Assembly: GCA_028554795.2 (NCBI GenBank)
Contig: CM068825.1
Coordinates: forward strand, 159,523,398 to 159,587,397
Direction of reading: 5' to 3'
DNA: 64,000 bases
From: Sinohyriopsis cumingii
Taxonomy: Eukaryota > Mollusca > Bivalvia > Unionida > Unionidae
In this document: positions 45,246-58,890 of the stretch, in pieces
Position numbering within the stretch: the first letter of the stretch is position 1
Layout of the letters: the number at the start of each line of letters is the position of its first letter
The notes under the pieces: generated by a model
Seen by the model: only the letters and a program-made list of their open reading frames with translations
What the model was told of the DNA's origin: nothing
Databases searched by the model: none
Translations under genes and position numbers: made by a program

Positions 45246-48200
45246 TGAGCCTGTTGGAACTGTAAGCAACGTTTCATTTCCTTCAAGAAATATATCCCCT
45301 ACATGAACCTATTTAAACATACTTCGGCATACCTCGACTACAGTCGCATTGCAGCAAATTCAAATGTATGTCAGTGGAACATGAAAATGTGTCCATTTGC
45401 TAGTGTCGTATTTTCATTCCGCTAGGAAAAAGACAACACAATAAGTATATTAATTGCACATAAATTAGTGTAAGAGTGTCAGTACAGGCTGCCAAGTGTG
45501 TGAGATATTCCTGAACTTGGACTATTCAATCCGATGTCAAACCGACATCGGAACACATTATGCAAGGCCATTATTTGGGTAGTAAAACGTAGCACAAAAA
45601 CAGAAACATGTGCTATATCTTACATTGTAGGACTAGGTTTGAAATCTGACCAATATGCTAATTTTCTTGTACCATCGGCAAGTTTGGCCACTCATACCTT
45701 GTATTACTGTAAAATAGACATTCCACCTCCACGCTAGTTGTCTGCCTTATAGTGTCTTATTGATAATTTAAGTGCCATTTACACTTAGAGTTTTGTTGTT
45801 GTTTCCTCTCATTTAATTGGAAAGAGTTTTAGTACTGTACAAGTCACACGGGTTATTTAGGCATTCAACACCAACTATTCAGTAATGGTTGTCATTTTTT
45901 AGGATTTGATTCTACATATGTTTAAGTGGCAGGTATTTGCTTCATTTGGATTTTTATACATCCATATTCCATGTTGAAGGTCATTATTTAGATGCCCTGA
46001 GAAATGCAAATAGCAAAATCCATGTTAAAGTACAAAGACATTTTTGGTTGAAATAGACCTAAAGGTGTGATCCAGTACGATGTGGATCGAATGTCGCATG
46101 CTGTCATGTCACAAAGGAAGCTATGCATATTGATCAACAGATTTGTACTACCCTCGATATTGACAATTCCACTCAACACTCTCTTATTTTGACCCAAGTT
46201 TAATACAGAGCCACAATTGTAGAAGTCCATAGCGATGGATCATTTTCATCTGGAAGTTTCTTGGTGACAGTTAAGGTGCAGAACATTCAGTAATCAGGAT
46301 TGAATAGACTTTGGTTTTAAAAAATTAGTGTTTAATTTTAAAAGAACAATTTATATTTAATTTAAAATGAATAAATGCACATACATGACCCATATGACTT
46401 GTACTATAGGAGGGTATACCCATTTAGTTTGTCATGCATTGTATACAATACATTCAGCTGGTTGTTGTTTATCATGGATGTTAAAGTGGAGAAAGTATAT
46501 TCTAGCAACAGTGTAAATTTGATAATTTGGTGACTGGACAAAATAAGGTTTCTATTCTAAACTCTTAGTCATGATTAATTCATTGGGCATTATGACTAAC
46601 TGACCAGTCAGCCATATATTTCTGTCCTGCTGTTTGACATATGAGTACAGACTTCTATTTTAAACAGAAAGTGGTTAAAATAACAAAACTTACGTTAATT
46701 ATATCTGAGAGGTGATGTAATAAAACGGGGGGTTTTCCTAAGGACCAAATAGGAAAGAAAAATCCATAAATCCAAAACAAACCAGACTGAAGATTATGAT
46801 GATATTCAGATATACATGTACAAAACAGAACTAGATCTTTTGTTTGGTATATTATAACTCATTACCTCCTGGTGATTTTTTTAATATTTTCGCCTGAAAT
46901 GTGAGTAGGAAATGCACTTTGGGGGCTACTTCTGAATACATCCAAATGCATCTGCATTCAAGAGATTTTTGTTTACCCTGAGGCCTAGGTGTATTAGAAA
47001 CATCATTTTTTATTGGCTATTTTGCCCATGCATGTGCAGAAAGGTAAAAATTGGAGTACTTCTTTTTTTGCTTATTGGGCAATCAGTTTGGTGTCGTGGC
47101 TACTTTTTACTCCAAATCCCCAACTTATCCTACTTTTTGCAAAAGTTCACCTGTCTGTGTGCAGTTCAGACTGTTCTGCCTTGGATCTCTGGCCAAAAAG
47201 TCTAAAATCCAAACACACAATCCAGTTCTGACAATGGGTGAAATTTGGGTGCAAAAAAGCCAGGTCTCAAAATATGTTATTCCGTATGTATTTTGTAATG
47301 TTTGTAGAAAGTACAGATTATCTGGTATCATTTTAGAGCTACATCTGTCTACTTTTCTTTAATACCACCCACCTTGGTGTATCTTAAATGACCTTGACGC
47401 TACAGAGCTCAGAAGTAGGGTATCGGTACTACCTTATGACGCATAAAGGGGTTGATGAGTTATTAGAGTTCAGTGAATAGTTTAAAGCAATATGACAGTA
47501 GATATATATTCAGCTTGACCTAGACCTTCAACCAGAACCAAGTACAAATTGAAATATTCAACAACATAAAATCTGTGTAAAATCTGCATTAAATGTCCAG
47601 TAATTGCTCTCTTTTGAAAGAGTCAAAGTCCTTTGTAACAAGGAATTTAATAAATTAATATTGTAAGGTTTTGGTAGATGATATCAGATTTTGAAAGCAA
47701 GTCATTGCACATGTAAGCACAGGTGAGTTAATATACCGCAGAAGAACAAAACTGCAGATGAAATATCAGAAAGAAGTTTTCAGCAGCAGCAAAGATGGTT
47801 GTAGAATACAGAAAATCCATTACATGTAACAATTTTGTTTTACACCATAAGTAAACAATGGTACATGGACATAATTTTTCGGGTGGTATTTATAGCATCA
47901 GGTTAACATCATTTCAATAATATAATTTTGTTTTGGTTTCATTTTAATTTCAGTAATTTGTTGAATCAAGCAACTAATTGTCCATATTCATGAAATCCCT
48001 AAACTTGGGTTGTACACACAAACTAAAAAATGTAATTAGCATATAATACATAAAACAGTTGAAATACATGAGATATCTAAGTCCAATTAATTGGGACACG
48101 TCTTTAATAGATAAATGAGAGTTGATCTTGTACTCACAGTACTAAATCACTAAGTGGCAAAAAAAATTGGTGGAAGTAAAGACAGCTCAAGAAAAAGCAA

Positions 48201-49327
48201 AGCCAGGTGTGCTTTCTGTGTAGATGGGCAAACTGACAGTCACTGGGATGACTATTTTGATCGAATCAACAGCTAACATGGACCCTGGGTAGTCCTATCA
48301 TATCAGAACTTGACCCAGACCATACCATCATATTTATCTAGGCCAGTATCTCTTGTTATAGAATGACCAAAGCATATCATAGTTTATTTTAATTTTGCTA
48401 GTATAAAACGTGACACAAAGTGTAATTTGAGTTTGAGGAAGTACTCATGTTGAACAGTTTTGTGAAAACAGGTCCAGGTCTCAAACAACATCATGCATCT
48501 TTCTACTGATTTGAATGCTTGATTCAACAGCAGATCGAACAGATAAGCATGGTTGTTACAGTGATGGACATTTGTTGCAAATGTGGTCAAGGAATCTAAA
48601 AGATAGAAACAAATTTAAAATTGGCAAACTGTTGATGCATATCCAGATGAGTTCGGTGCAAAATGAACTTTTGCCAGCGCAGCGATAAAATGCCAATTTT
48701 ATTAGCATACAACATCATACAAAATCAAATTTGTTTAATTTAACAAGTACCCTAGTATGAATTACTATGAATACTAAAGACATAACAGATCATCTAATGA
48801 AAATTAGTTGAAAATAATTAAGTCATGCTCATTTGAATTTTATGTTGTATAATGCCAGTCAGCTCAGTGATGGGCATTAGACCAGAATGTCCATTGAACT
48901 TAACCATGATATTATGATGTCTAATACCATTTCTGTCAGTGTACTGGTTACAGAGTCATGGTTATCCATGTTTGTTTGACTTAAGTATTCTGCAATATGT
49001 TGATTCATAAATGCAGAACATTTTGTAAGTTCTTCCTTGTGTTACGGAAACTTGTTCTTTACCACCAATTTTCTAAGATTGTGCAAAAATTTAGGTCTCT
49101 TTTACATCAAAATCTTTACCCTCAAGGTTTGTGCTTATAAATTGCTCATTCATAGGATGCGCATTTTATCTGACTATTAATATATAAATGTAGTGGTTGG
49201 CAAGGCAGGTAAAACTAACAGACTGTAAAAGTTAGTTTGCATTCTCATATGGAAGAAAATTGTTAATGGACACTACTAATTAGAACCAATACTATAAATT
49301 CAAATTTACAAATTAACAGATTACAAT
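45246..49327. other. Intergenic sequence
   Basis: No gene or transposon could be supported. Overlapping open frames at 46969-47362 (three forward frames and one reverse) and 45988-46230 lack motifs. A missing 5' exon of TMEM11 could lie here but none stands out. Confidence 0.4.
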
Positions 49328-49583
49328 GAGGGGCTCCGAGTGGCCAAGTGGTCTAAAGCGCTCACTATTCCAGATCACTGCCATCTCACTTCTGTCTGTG
49401 TTGGTTCAAGGTTCGGCTAGGGTGGGTACATGGGAAAGCCTGCCAGTAGCTTCTGGTGGGTCGGTGGTTCTTCCCTGGGTTTTCCAGGGTTCTTCCTCCA
49501 CTAGTTATACTAGCCACCATGTATAGCCTATCCTGTGCTGAAAAATGGCGTTAAACCCTAGAACAACAACAACAACAACAACA
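49328..49583 (+). mobile_element. tRNA-derived SINE, family 2, full length
   Basis: GGGGCTCCGAGTGGCCAAGTGG head with A-box TGGCCAAGTGG, B-box GGTTCAAGGTT, body GGGTCGGTGGTTCTTCC and CTTCCTCCAC, GGCGTTAAACCC, and an (AAC)n tail. Flanks ATTACAAT and ATTACTAT form a slightly decayed target duplication. Confidence 0.92.
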
Positions 49584-50012
49584 ATTACTATGGCTAATTT
49601 ACTGCATGAACACTGACATAAAATAAAAAATCTTAAGCACGAAATTATTAATGAAGAATAAGTTTATATGACACTGAACATTGTAAAATATTTCAAGTAT
49701 TTTTTTTTTAAGTTTTGTAATTTTATTATTTTTAAGATGAGTTTTTCTGTTGGAATGAAGTATCATCTTTGCAAAATATTATGATAATAAAGGCCACCAG
49801 GAGCAGTGCTGTATGCTCTCAAAGTCAGAAATGAATTTTTGGATGGGGGCCTTGGACCCCTTGGACACACTGATCATGCATGCTACCCTTTGAGACCCTG
49901 CTGGAGGAGGACCCCCAGACCCCCTTCCCACATTCAATTAAAAAAAAAAAAAGCAGCAAAACCATATCTGATTCATAAGCGCCTCAACTTCACTGCATAA
50001 ACTCAGATTTTG
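49584..50012. other. Intergenic sequence
   Basis: About 49810-49960 is GC-richer (GGGGGCCTTGGACCCCTTGG) and ends in poly-A near 49940-49952, suggesting a small retroposed repeat, but no family is recognised. Confidence 0.35.
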
Positions 50013-50852
50013 ATTGCTTACAATAACAGTGGCTAATTTAAATAATAGAGATTGCTTACAATGACTTAAATAATAGAGATTGCTTACAATAACAATGACT
50101 AATTTAAATAATAGACTGCTTACAATGACTAATTTAAATAATAGAGGTTTCTTACAATGACTAGTTTAAACAATATAGATTGCTTACAATAACAATGACT
50201 AATTTAAATAATACACTTCTTACAATGACTAATTTAAATAATACACTTCTTACAATGACTAATTTAAATAATAGAGATTGCTTACAATGACTAATTTAAA
50301 TAATAGAGACTGCTTACAATGACTAATTTAAATAATATAGATTACTTACAATGACTAATTTAAATAATATAGATTGCTTACAATGACTAGTTTAAACAAT
50401 ATGGATTGCTTACAATAACAATGACTAATTTAAATAATAGGGATTGCTTACAATGACTAATTTAAATAATAGAGACTGCTTACAATGACTAATTTAAATA
50501 ATATAGATTGCTTACAATGACTAGTTTAAACAATATGGATTGCTTACAATAGCAATGACTAATTTAAATAATACACTTCTTACAATGACTAATTTAAATA
50601 ATAGAGACTGCTTACAATGACTAATTTAAATAATAGAGATTGCTTACAATAACAATGACTAATTTAAATAATAGAGATTGCTTAAAATAACAATTACTAA
50701 TTTGAATAATTGAGATTGCTTACAATGACTAATTTAAATAATAGAGTTTGTTTACAATACAATGATTAATTTAAATAATAGAGATTGATTATAATAACAA
50801 TGACTAATTTAAATAATAGAGATTGCTTACAATAACAATGACTAATTTAAAT
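50013..50852. repeat. AT-rich minisatellite, 32-38-bp units, about 25 copies
   Basis: Units read AATGACTAATTTAAATAATA followed by GAGATTGCTTAC. A six-base AACAAT-type insert gives 38-bp versions. Variant units (ACACTTCT, ATATAGATTG) recur in small blocks, showing local segmental copying. Confidence 0.95.
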
Positions 50853-51988
50853 ATGTAATAAATTTCAAAGTTGCAATACATTGAGATGCAGATCTCTGTC
50901 AAATGTGGATAGTTTATTTTGTAACAATTTAATATATGGACCGCCTTTGAAAGTAACTTTTGAGTTTGTTTGAGCGCTCATATTGAGGAGTTTTATATAT
51001 ATGAGACAAGCATAGAATAAGTGTGCCATATACAAATTGACCTTTTGGATCAGAGGAAAATTCTCTGCCCATCTGTCAACATAGCTGTTTATTTAAGCTC
51101 ATGTTTCTTTCTGCGAAAAAAAATCATGGTCATTGACAGATTATTTTAAGTGAGAAAATTTCATGAAAAGTGAACAGAAGAGTTCATAGCTGTGCTAATT
51201 TGAAATTGTACACGTTATAGAGCCTGGAAGTTCCTTATCAGCCAGGAACTGGGTGATTTCCTGGCATCTTTTACTTTATGCCCGGCTACTTTACCCTGTA
51301 AAAACTCTGTAACCCCTTTTGGGAAGGTCCCACAAACAATAATCCCCACCTACTTTGGCAACTTACCTTCTAACTTTAAAGGAAGGCCCTGTATAGTCAA
51401 ATAGTGATGCACTAGACTTGACAAACTCTTGTACAAGCACAAAACTGCCTGTAAAAATGCTATTGAGTAAGTTGTTATTCTTAGCTGAATTATTAGATTT
51501 ATTTGTGGGCTACGAGACTTGTTATTATGCAATAGCTGGTTGACATGCAATACTTGGAAAATAGGATTACTAAAATAAGTCCCACGAAACTTTCAAAATC
51601 TTATTTCAAAATTATTTGCAGCATAACTAAGAAATGAGTAAGAGAGATGTCTGGTAACTCATGCCAGTGCTTTTTCTGTTTCAGGGGTTAAGGGTGTGGG
51701 ATTTTACCCCATTGGGCACAAGTTTTTGAGGGAGATGTGTATACAAGTAAATTAGTAAATGTACAGTTTGTAAATGTTCCTATTATACTTCAACTTAACA
51801 CACACATGATTGTTATATGCTGATGGTCATTTGAGCAGACAAGTATGGCTGAACATACTTGTAGCTATATTTATCTTGGCTTAAGGCTATATTATGCTTA
51901 TGTCACTTTTCATTTATTGCTACAAGATGGTGATTTACTTTGTGTATAATTTCATAGAGTTTCAATTTCTTTATTTTTCTGATTTTAG
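50853..51988. other. Region upstream of the TMEM11 exon (intron)
   Basis: Ends in the acceptor TTTATTTTTCTGATTTTAG at 51988. No other exon is recognised. Open frame 51550-51350 (-) is unsupported. Confidence 0.5.
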
Positions 51989-52490
51989 CACTGCACCAGA
52001 ATGTGTTATCATTAGAGAGATCTATGAAAACGGTGATGCACAAGAAGAATTTGAACAAGAATTGGAACGTGCCCTTGAAGCCAGGGCAAAAATCATTGTG
52101 ATTGAACCAATGAAGCTAGGCAATGAAATTGCACGATGGATAGCTGTTGGAAATTTTCTTCACAAAACTTGTTGTTTGTCGGGATGTGGTGTGTTTTTGA
52201 CAGAGCTTATATTTACAGAGAAGATGCTAATAAAGCTGCCACTTGGAATGTTAAGTATTATGTGTGCAGCAGTGTATGCTGTTTCATGGCAGTATGATCC
52301 CTGCTGTAAATATCAGGTGGAGGGAAATGCTCAAAGGCTGAAGGAAGTACTTCCAGTGTACAAACTTTCCACCAGCACACCCGTGATATTGGTCAGAAAA
52401 GATGACACTAGGAGAAAGTTTCTTCAAAATTTCATTGCTGGTACAGTTGGACTGTTGGGTTTATGGAAGCTATACAAATACAATTGCTAG
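51989..52490 (+). CDS. TMEM11: TMEM11 terminal coding exon (mitochondrial inner-membrane protein)
   Basis: From a clear acceptor (TTTTAG, exon from 51989) the frame encodes 166 residues beginning TAPECVIIREIYENGDAQEEF, which tracks vertebrate TMEM11 throughout: ELERALEA, IVIEP, ARWI.VGN.LHKT, SWQYDPCCKYQVE, STPVILVRKDD. TMEM11 is an inner-membrane protein linked to MICOS that shapes cristae. Two hydrophobic segments (about residues 58-76 and 82-100 of this part) are the expected membrane spans; a third weakly hydrophobic stretch lies near the C-terminus. The exon starts with the last base of a split codon, so an upstream exon supplies about 10-30 N-terminal residues. The longer open frame starting at 51894 reads into the intron and is not the real start. 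Stop TAG at 52488-52490. Confidence 0.93.
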
Positions 52491-54107
52491 ACGTTAATAT
52501 TTTCTTATATCCAGAAAATCAGGACTTTTGTAAAGCAAAGACATCCATTGCTAGTTCCTTTGCTATATGTATTATGAAGTAGGCATCAAGCCTATGTTCA
52601 GCTTAATTCAGTTATGTAAAATAATTTTATTTATTTTTTGAGAATTAAATTTTTTTAAATAACACAACATAACAGCGAGCTTAGAGTCTTCCTGACAAAT
52701 CCATATGCTCCATTATGCAATATGTTCATAAATAGAGGTATCAGAATTATTAACTTTGTATTATTACTCACTTTATCCATCACCTATTTAATTATTGTGC
52801 CTATCTTTGTATCTTTATTTCCATGGGTAATTCTTTGAAGAAAGATATGTTAGAGTATCCTCTGAAAACTGATTTTTAAAGTGTACTTAGATCTTTGTTA
52901 GTGTGATTTCTTTAGTAGATAACTAACATGATTTTGTTTTAAAATAATGATGAATGCCACTGTACTAATTGAATTTTATTTTGTCTCTCATTCAAGAAAT
53001 TGTTTATCTCATTATACTCACATAGTGAATTGTTATGTTGATGAACTAGTTTATTGATAATTTGATTTATGGATGGAATTTTATGCCATTTAGACTGTTA
53101 CAAAGTTTGTACAGATTTCTATCCTTGATTTCACCAACATAAATTAAGTTTTGATTTAAACCTGATCCCAGTTAACAGTAATCTAATTGGCAAAAATTTA
53201 AGCCTGACTTAAAATTGACTAAATTAATGTCCTTTATCCAGACTTAGTTTTAAGATTTATATTGGTGAAATTAGAGTCGGTTGTGTTTTCATTATCATGA
53301 TTTAACAAGAAACTAGTTTGTTTTACTGCATAAATCATTTTTATCAATATTTTACATCTTAATTATATTTCTTAAAAAACAGTCTAACTTTTTCAAAAGC
53401 TTTTTCAAAAGCTAGAGTTGCCAGTGTTGGGTCATTTAAAAAACGTTCTCTGTCTTTGAATGACTTTTGACAATTTCTGTGATGACCTTTTCTTTTCATG
53501 ATTATAGGGAACATTTTTATAAATTTCCATGCCAGCTGTTGATATTGGCTTGAAAACATGCAAAATGTGGGAAAAAAAGCACAAAACCAACATTCTTACA
53601 TGTTCCTACCTATTACTAAAACGTCTGGGTAGTGGACAGTAATAAGAAAAAGTTTTTCCCCACATATATCCATCTTTCTTGAGAAACCTGTCAGGATGAG
53701 TGTGCAAAAGCTGCTCCACATAGGTATGCTGGCTGGTATAATCTTATGCATATGTAGATGATGTCATTAGATTTAGAGGCCATTGCTACCATTTAAAAAC
53801 GTTTTGATATGTTTCTAAACTTTTTTTTTTACTTGTGACTTGTTCATTAAAATCTTATGAGCATAATTAAACAGAAACCACTTGTAGTAGACAAATGAAA
53901 TCCAGTTGGCTGTTTCTGTGCATATGTAGATGACCTGGTTAGATTTTCAAATCATTATAGTAATTTTTCAAATTTGTATTAGTCTACAAACCTTTTGACT
54001 TTGATATTTTGAACTGGTTTGACATGTGTTCTACAAGTACAATCTAATTTCTGGATGGTTTCCAGTTTTCAGATAAACCTGTTAGCTGATGATATACAAA
54101 CAATTAA
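52491..54107. other. TMEM11 3' region and intergenic sequence
   Basis: ATTAAA at 52644-52649, about 155 bases after the stop, is a plausible poly-A signal. The rest holds no recognisable gene; minus-strand open frame 53559-53359 has no motif. Confidence 0.45.
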
Positions 54108-54360
54108 GGGTCCCTTGGTGGCAAAATGGTCTGAAGCACTTGCCTTTACCAATCACTGCGATCTCACCTCTGTCCATATGGGTTTGAGTCTTAAGCTCAG
54201 TCATTGTGGGTATGTGATAAAGCTTACCAGTAGTTTCACATATGTTGGTGGTTCTTCCTGATGTTTTCTGTGTTCTTCCTCCACCACTTATACTGGCTGC
54301 CATGTATAGCCTGTCTTGCACTGAGAAATGACATTAAACCCAAAACAACAACAGCAGCAA
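54108..54360 (+). mobile_element. tRNA-derived SINE, family 2, older copy
   Basis: GGGTCCCTTGGTGGCAAAATGGTCTGAAGC head, B-box-like GGGTTTGAGTCTT, body with GTTGGTGGTTCTTCC and CTTCCTCCACCACTTATACTGG, ending ACATTAAACCCAAAACAACAAC. Clearly more diverged than the copy at 49328. Confidence 0.88.
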
Positions 54361-55690
54361 CGAACAATTATACAAATATGAATGAGTTTATTTTTCATAC
54401 TGATTTCTTACATATCGAAAATTGTATTTACTTTGTTGATCTGTATAAATGTTGAATTTCACAGAGGCATTCATTTACAAGCATTCTTACAAATATAGTA
54501 AAAAATCTGAACACGGATACAAAGAATATATAGTTAGTACTTTACAAATTGTATGTGCATATCTGTTGAAGCTTTATGCTTACTATGGATATAGTGAATT
54601 ATGATATTACAAATTAATTTTAGTGGGGCACAAGAGATTTGTTATAAATGTATTTTAGGGAGAGTTTCAGATTGATACGTAGTGTATGACAAGTTGTTTG
54701 TATGAATTTAGAAAGGTCTTAACTGATGAGTTCAATTGGATCATATAATTTGTACAAATGGGCAGGTTCATTTTTGACCAAGGTTTTATTGAGATATTTC
54801 CCTTTAAATATTTTATTGCTGATAGTTAGCTGGAACTGCAGAATGGGAGTTAATGAAAATATGTTTTCCTTTCCAACAGTCTTTGGACCGGAGTAAATAA
54901 AACATGTATTCCTCTCCAGCAATGCTGTAGGCTGATGTTTGTAAACATGTTTACATTTTAGGACTAGCCAGCTGCAGAATCAGGGGTTTTGGGTATAGCC
55001 TACAAAATAGAATTTACAAAGATTGCTTTTCTTTTTGTCCAAAAACATATGGGTTACACAAAGGTTTATGGGCATTTGTTGCCCACATATTTTGTACATA
55101 ACACTGAGGCCATAAGAGAATGATCTCTTTTACTTGGACGTGTAAATGGAGCAGTCATAGAACCCAGTCTGTAGATTGTTGGAGAGGCTGAAATACCTTC
55201 GAAATAAATCCTCTGCTTAAACTTGTTTGTTTATGATTTGTATGTGACCCAACAATTTCCATGTGCTGATAGTTTACTACTCCATGTCCGTATATAGGTT
55301 ACAGTATTGAATTTCATGGTAAGTACAGTACGTTACAGATCTCTAGTGCATATGATTATCTGAAGTGGTACTTTGAGAATTAGTTCTGTCCCATCTTGTC
55401 TATAGTAGGACATATAGCATTGCCTTTGCATCTGTCTGCCTCCTTGACCTTCACATTTTGGTTGTTTTCCATTTAGATCAGTTCTCAAAGATGGAGATGG
55501 AAGGTGGTATCTATGTTCCATGATCACATATTGTTTTTAAATCAAAAATAGGTATAAAAATGTTTTGCTGTTGACTGTTTTATCAATTCTTCTTTCACTT
55601 CTACTAATTCTGATATCATAATTACCCTGTAAACAATTAATTTGTTTCATTGGTTTCTTAAAAGTAGTTTCAACCTGTTACTGGCAATTA
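54361..55690. other. Intergenic sequence
   Basis: Nothing recognisable on either strand. Confidence 0.4.
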
Positions 55691-55800
55691 ATGAAGGTAG
55701 ACAGGTGCTAATTGCCTTTCCAAAGGTCACTGAGGCAGCTGACCTGGGCTGACATGGAAGGGTATTAACCCCACGAGCCTTGATTTACAAATCTGACAAG
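55691..55800 (-). mobile_element. SINE fragment, family 3
   Basis: GGTGCTAATTGCCTTTCC and GAGGCAGCTGACCTGGG match, inverted, the copy at 57062 and the fragment near 34505. Confidence 0.55.
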
Positions 55801-56287
55801 TTTCCATGAGCTACCATGGCAACATGAATTGTTTCAAGATTTTATCCATCTGTTGTCTGCAGCAGAAAGTTAGCCAAGCAAATCTGGTTTGTCTTTTAAC
55901 TTGCCTGCATTGGCAGATATTTATTTATGCATATGACTTTTTCATATTTCTTGTCAGCACATTTAAAATTATGATTTTGTATATCATACATCATGGTTGC
56001 ATTCTTTTTCTTCTTATGGTAATAGTGGCCATACTTTATCATACATTTTTATAATCTGAAAAGCCCCAGTGGCAGAAATGGTTATCTGGTCTTGGAGTTT
56101 AGGTTTTACTATTTTGAAAGAATGGAGCATGTAATGGCAAAAGAGCATCATCTGCATAAACTTGAGAACTCATGATGCAAGGCTCTTTAATCAGCTAAAT
56201 TTATATAATTTTGAGTATACCTATATTGAGAATTGGTTTCAAGATTAAACAGGCATTTTTATAATAATTGCAACCTTACTTGATGAT
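55801..56287. other. Intergenic sequence
   Basis: Open frame 55806-56054 is hydrophobic but AT-driven and unrecognised. Confidence 0.35.
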
Positions 56288-56300
56288 AGATAACATCATT

Positions 56301-56610
56301 CCGGTGGCCTATTGATTAGAGCGTCCACCTCAGAAGCAGAAGGTCATGGGTTCGATCCCCAGCCGAGTCATACCAAAGACTTACAGAAATGGTACTAACA
56401 GCTGTCTCGCTTGGCACTCAGCATTAAGAGGTTAGTGATAGGACTGGTCAGCCTGGCGTCAGGATAATGTGACTGGCGGGGACATCATGCTACATGTCTG
56501 CGGCAACATGATGCCCCAGTATTAGACATCACTATAAACTGTTACACTGCAGACATCGTAGCAATATGTTAAAGCTACGTTAAAAATCCAAATCATACAC
56601 ACACACACAG
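56301..56610 (+). mobile_element. tRNA-derived SINE, family 1, full length
   Basis: CCGGTGGCCTATTGATTAGAGCG head (A-box region), B-box GGGTTCGATCCCC, body through GGACTGGTCAGCCTGGCGTC and ACATCATGCTACATGTCTG, and a (CA)n tail. A perfect 13-bp target duplication AGATAACATCATT lies at 56288-56300 and 56611-56623. Confidence 0.95.
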
Positions 56611-56806
56611 AGATAACATCATTTGTCAAGATTTGCCTTAATAGCAGAATGTTATCATATTCCGTCCAAATCAGTTGAATGCTTTTTCAGAAAACTTTAA
56701 AAGTAGCATGTGTTCATGAATGCATAAAAAGGTATACAAAGTTTTGATTGAATCTGAAAGTATCACATACCTAAACCAAAAAACATTTTATTACTGTATA
56801 TTCTTG

Positions 56807-56993
56807 CTTCTAAGATGAGGCAATCAGCACAGAGCCAGATCTGCCATCCTATAATGCACCTGCAGATCTGAGTGTGCAGTTTGTCAGGAGTAATCAGTAG
56901 AACAAACAACATAGACCCTGATCTGCAAGTGCATTATGCTAAGGCAGATCAGGATCTTTGTTTTTTTGCAGTTTGACGTTACTTATAAGTGAC
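56807..56993. mobile_element. Palindromic MITE, dimer
   Basis: Two adjacent near-palindromes (CCAGATCTGCC...GCAGATCTG and CATAGACCCTGATCTGC...GCAGATCAGGATC) share loops containing GCATTATGC-like bases, with outer TTGCTTCTAAG and ACTTATAAGTGA ends. Same family as 59429-59616 in the opposite order. Confidence 0.7.
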
Positions 56994-57061
56994 TTAGGAA
57001 CTGCTTTACCAGTTTTGACAAATATTACACAATAAATAAAATAGTAAAACCACTTTTAAAG

Positions 57062-57190
57062 AGTGGAGCATCAGACTAGCAATTTAGAGGTTGTAGGTTT
57101 GATGCCCAGGTTGGCTGCCTCAGTTAGTCCATTGGAAAGGCACTTAGCTTGCATTTCCTTAGCATGGTATAGCCAGTAATGCATTTAAAA
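57062..57190 (+). mobile_element. SINE fragment, family 3
   Basis: GAGTGGAGCATCAGACTAGC, then a B-box-like AGGTTTGATGCC and CAGGTTGGCTGCCTCAG. Inverted match to 55691-55800. Confidence 0.5.
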
Positions 57191-58890
57191 GCAACAAAAA
57201 CAAATGTCATGCAAAAGTAAAACCTATCTGAAATTAGAATCTTTTCAACCAATTTTGACAAATTGTGATCAAACATGATCATGTAACTGTAAATAGAAAG
57301 TTTGAAATGCTTCTTAAAACCAGATTTACTGTTTCACTGTGGTAGCCATGACTTGTTTGCAAATGATTCTGAACCGCCACTCATTGCACAAAAATAGGGT
57401 AGATTGTCTTAGAATCTGACCAAAATATGTTAAGGCTTTATCACTCAAGGCCTGTACCATTTATGACAAGTGTTCTCACTTAAGTCATAATGCCAGTATG
57501 TTAGTAGCAATCTTAGAGCCACTTGCACCTTTTGTTCCATCAGTAATCTTATCTTTGATAAATTTTGTTGAATATCAGAAAGTGTGACTGGCAATCCTCG
57601 CCTTGTTGGATAGAATGTAGTATGAGAGTGGGGTATGGGTTGCAAATCATGGTACCAAAAATATTGTTATCTTCAGAGAAAGAAATAGTGACTGATTTCA
57701 CCATGCCATCATGCTCACTGTTATGAAACAACTTGTGTGGTACAAGTATGGTTAAAAGAAACTCCATAAGGCAATGCTTACCTTGGTCAAGAAGACAGAG
57801 CAATAGAGAATTCTAGACTGGTTGCAGTTTGCTTTGCATTCTGCCTAGGAAACTGCAAGAAAAAACAAATGTCTACAGACTGAATGAATCTTAAAATTAG
57901 TCATTGTCCCAGTCAGGATTTTCATTATAGTGCATTGACTAATAAATTTCTTTTGCATATAATCTATCTGTAATTGTTGACTCTTTACGTGTGAATCCAT
58001 CTACCCATTTGGATTTTAGACATTTAGAATATTTACTAAAACTTACAAAAGGCTTGCACTTTGAGCAAGGAAGATACTCTATGATTTTGAATGCACAAAA
58101 AGGTAAAGGTGATGGTGACTCAGGAAAAAAAAAACTTGTATCCATACAATAAGTTGTTTTAGTCACAGGGAATTACATTTCTGTACCAAACATTGTGGAC
58201 TAGTTATTATGGTATGTAAACTATAGATGTTAAGGATGATGCTCAAAGTTCACAGCAACCCTATTAAGCCTGGCAGTACATTAGTATGTGTCCTTCATTA
58301 CAGATATACGATTGGGTCCTTACCTTTCATTCTCAGTATTTAACAGGTCATAATCATACATTATTGGGTTTATTTCTTTGAAGTGGGTAACTGCAATTAA
58401 CACTGTAATGAACAGAGATATGAATTTAAATTTAAAGAGGTACATGCTTTGGAATCTCTTTTTTTTTTAACCCTTATTCACATTATTATGGACCACAATT
58501 ATTATGCAGCCTCAATCTCCCACCTAATCCCAGGGTTTATGCATGATAAATGTAGTGATTGAAATACGCCATCTTTCAACAAGCTTCATTAATGTACTCT
58601 AAAGTGCCATTAAAACCAAACAACTACCAATATAATGTTATTAAACATGCATTGGAGTACATATAGTGTACTGTTCATGATACTCTTGTTTGCCAGGTTC
58701 TTTACAGCGAGGAAAAATAGAATTTGCCTTGCCATTTGTTATCCACGTTTTTATTTACTGATCAGTTACTTTTGTTCTGATTTATGGTTTATAACTTTTC
58801 AACCATTGAAGATAAAAAAAGAAATTTGTTGAACAATTGTGTCGATATCAATTATCTGAGTTTTTTTCATGTTTGGTCTTAAGAGATCAA
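57191..58890. other. Intergenic sequence
   Basis: No gene or repeat could be supported. Open frames 57803-57445 and 58166-57939 (-) have no motifs. Confidence 0.4.

Noticed and set aside
46969-47362. Three overlapping forward open frames and one reverse
   Set aside because: Mutually overlapping frames of similar length without motifs; nothing decides for any of them.
51894-51988. N-terminal extension of TMEM11 from the ATG at 51894
   Set aside because: It is AT-rich and hydrophobic, unlike TMEM11, and it contains the polypyrimidine tract and acceptor of the next exon.
56301-56380. tRNA gene with A and B boxes
   Set aside because: This is the head of a SINE with a 3' body, tail and target duplication; the same applies to 17464, 29626, 42122, 49328 and 54108.
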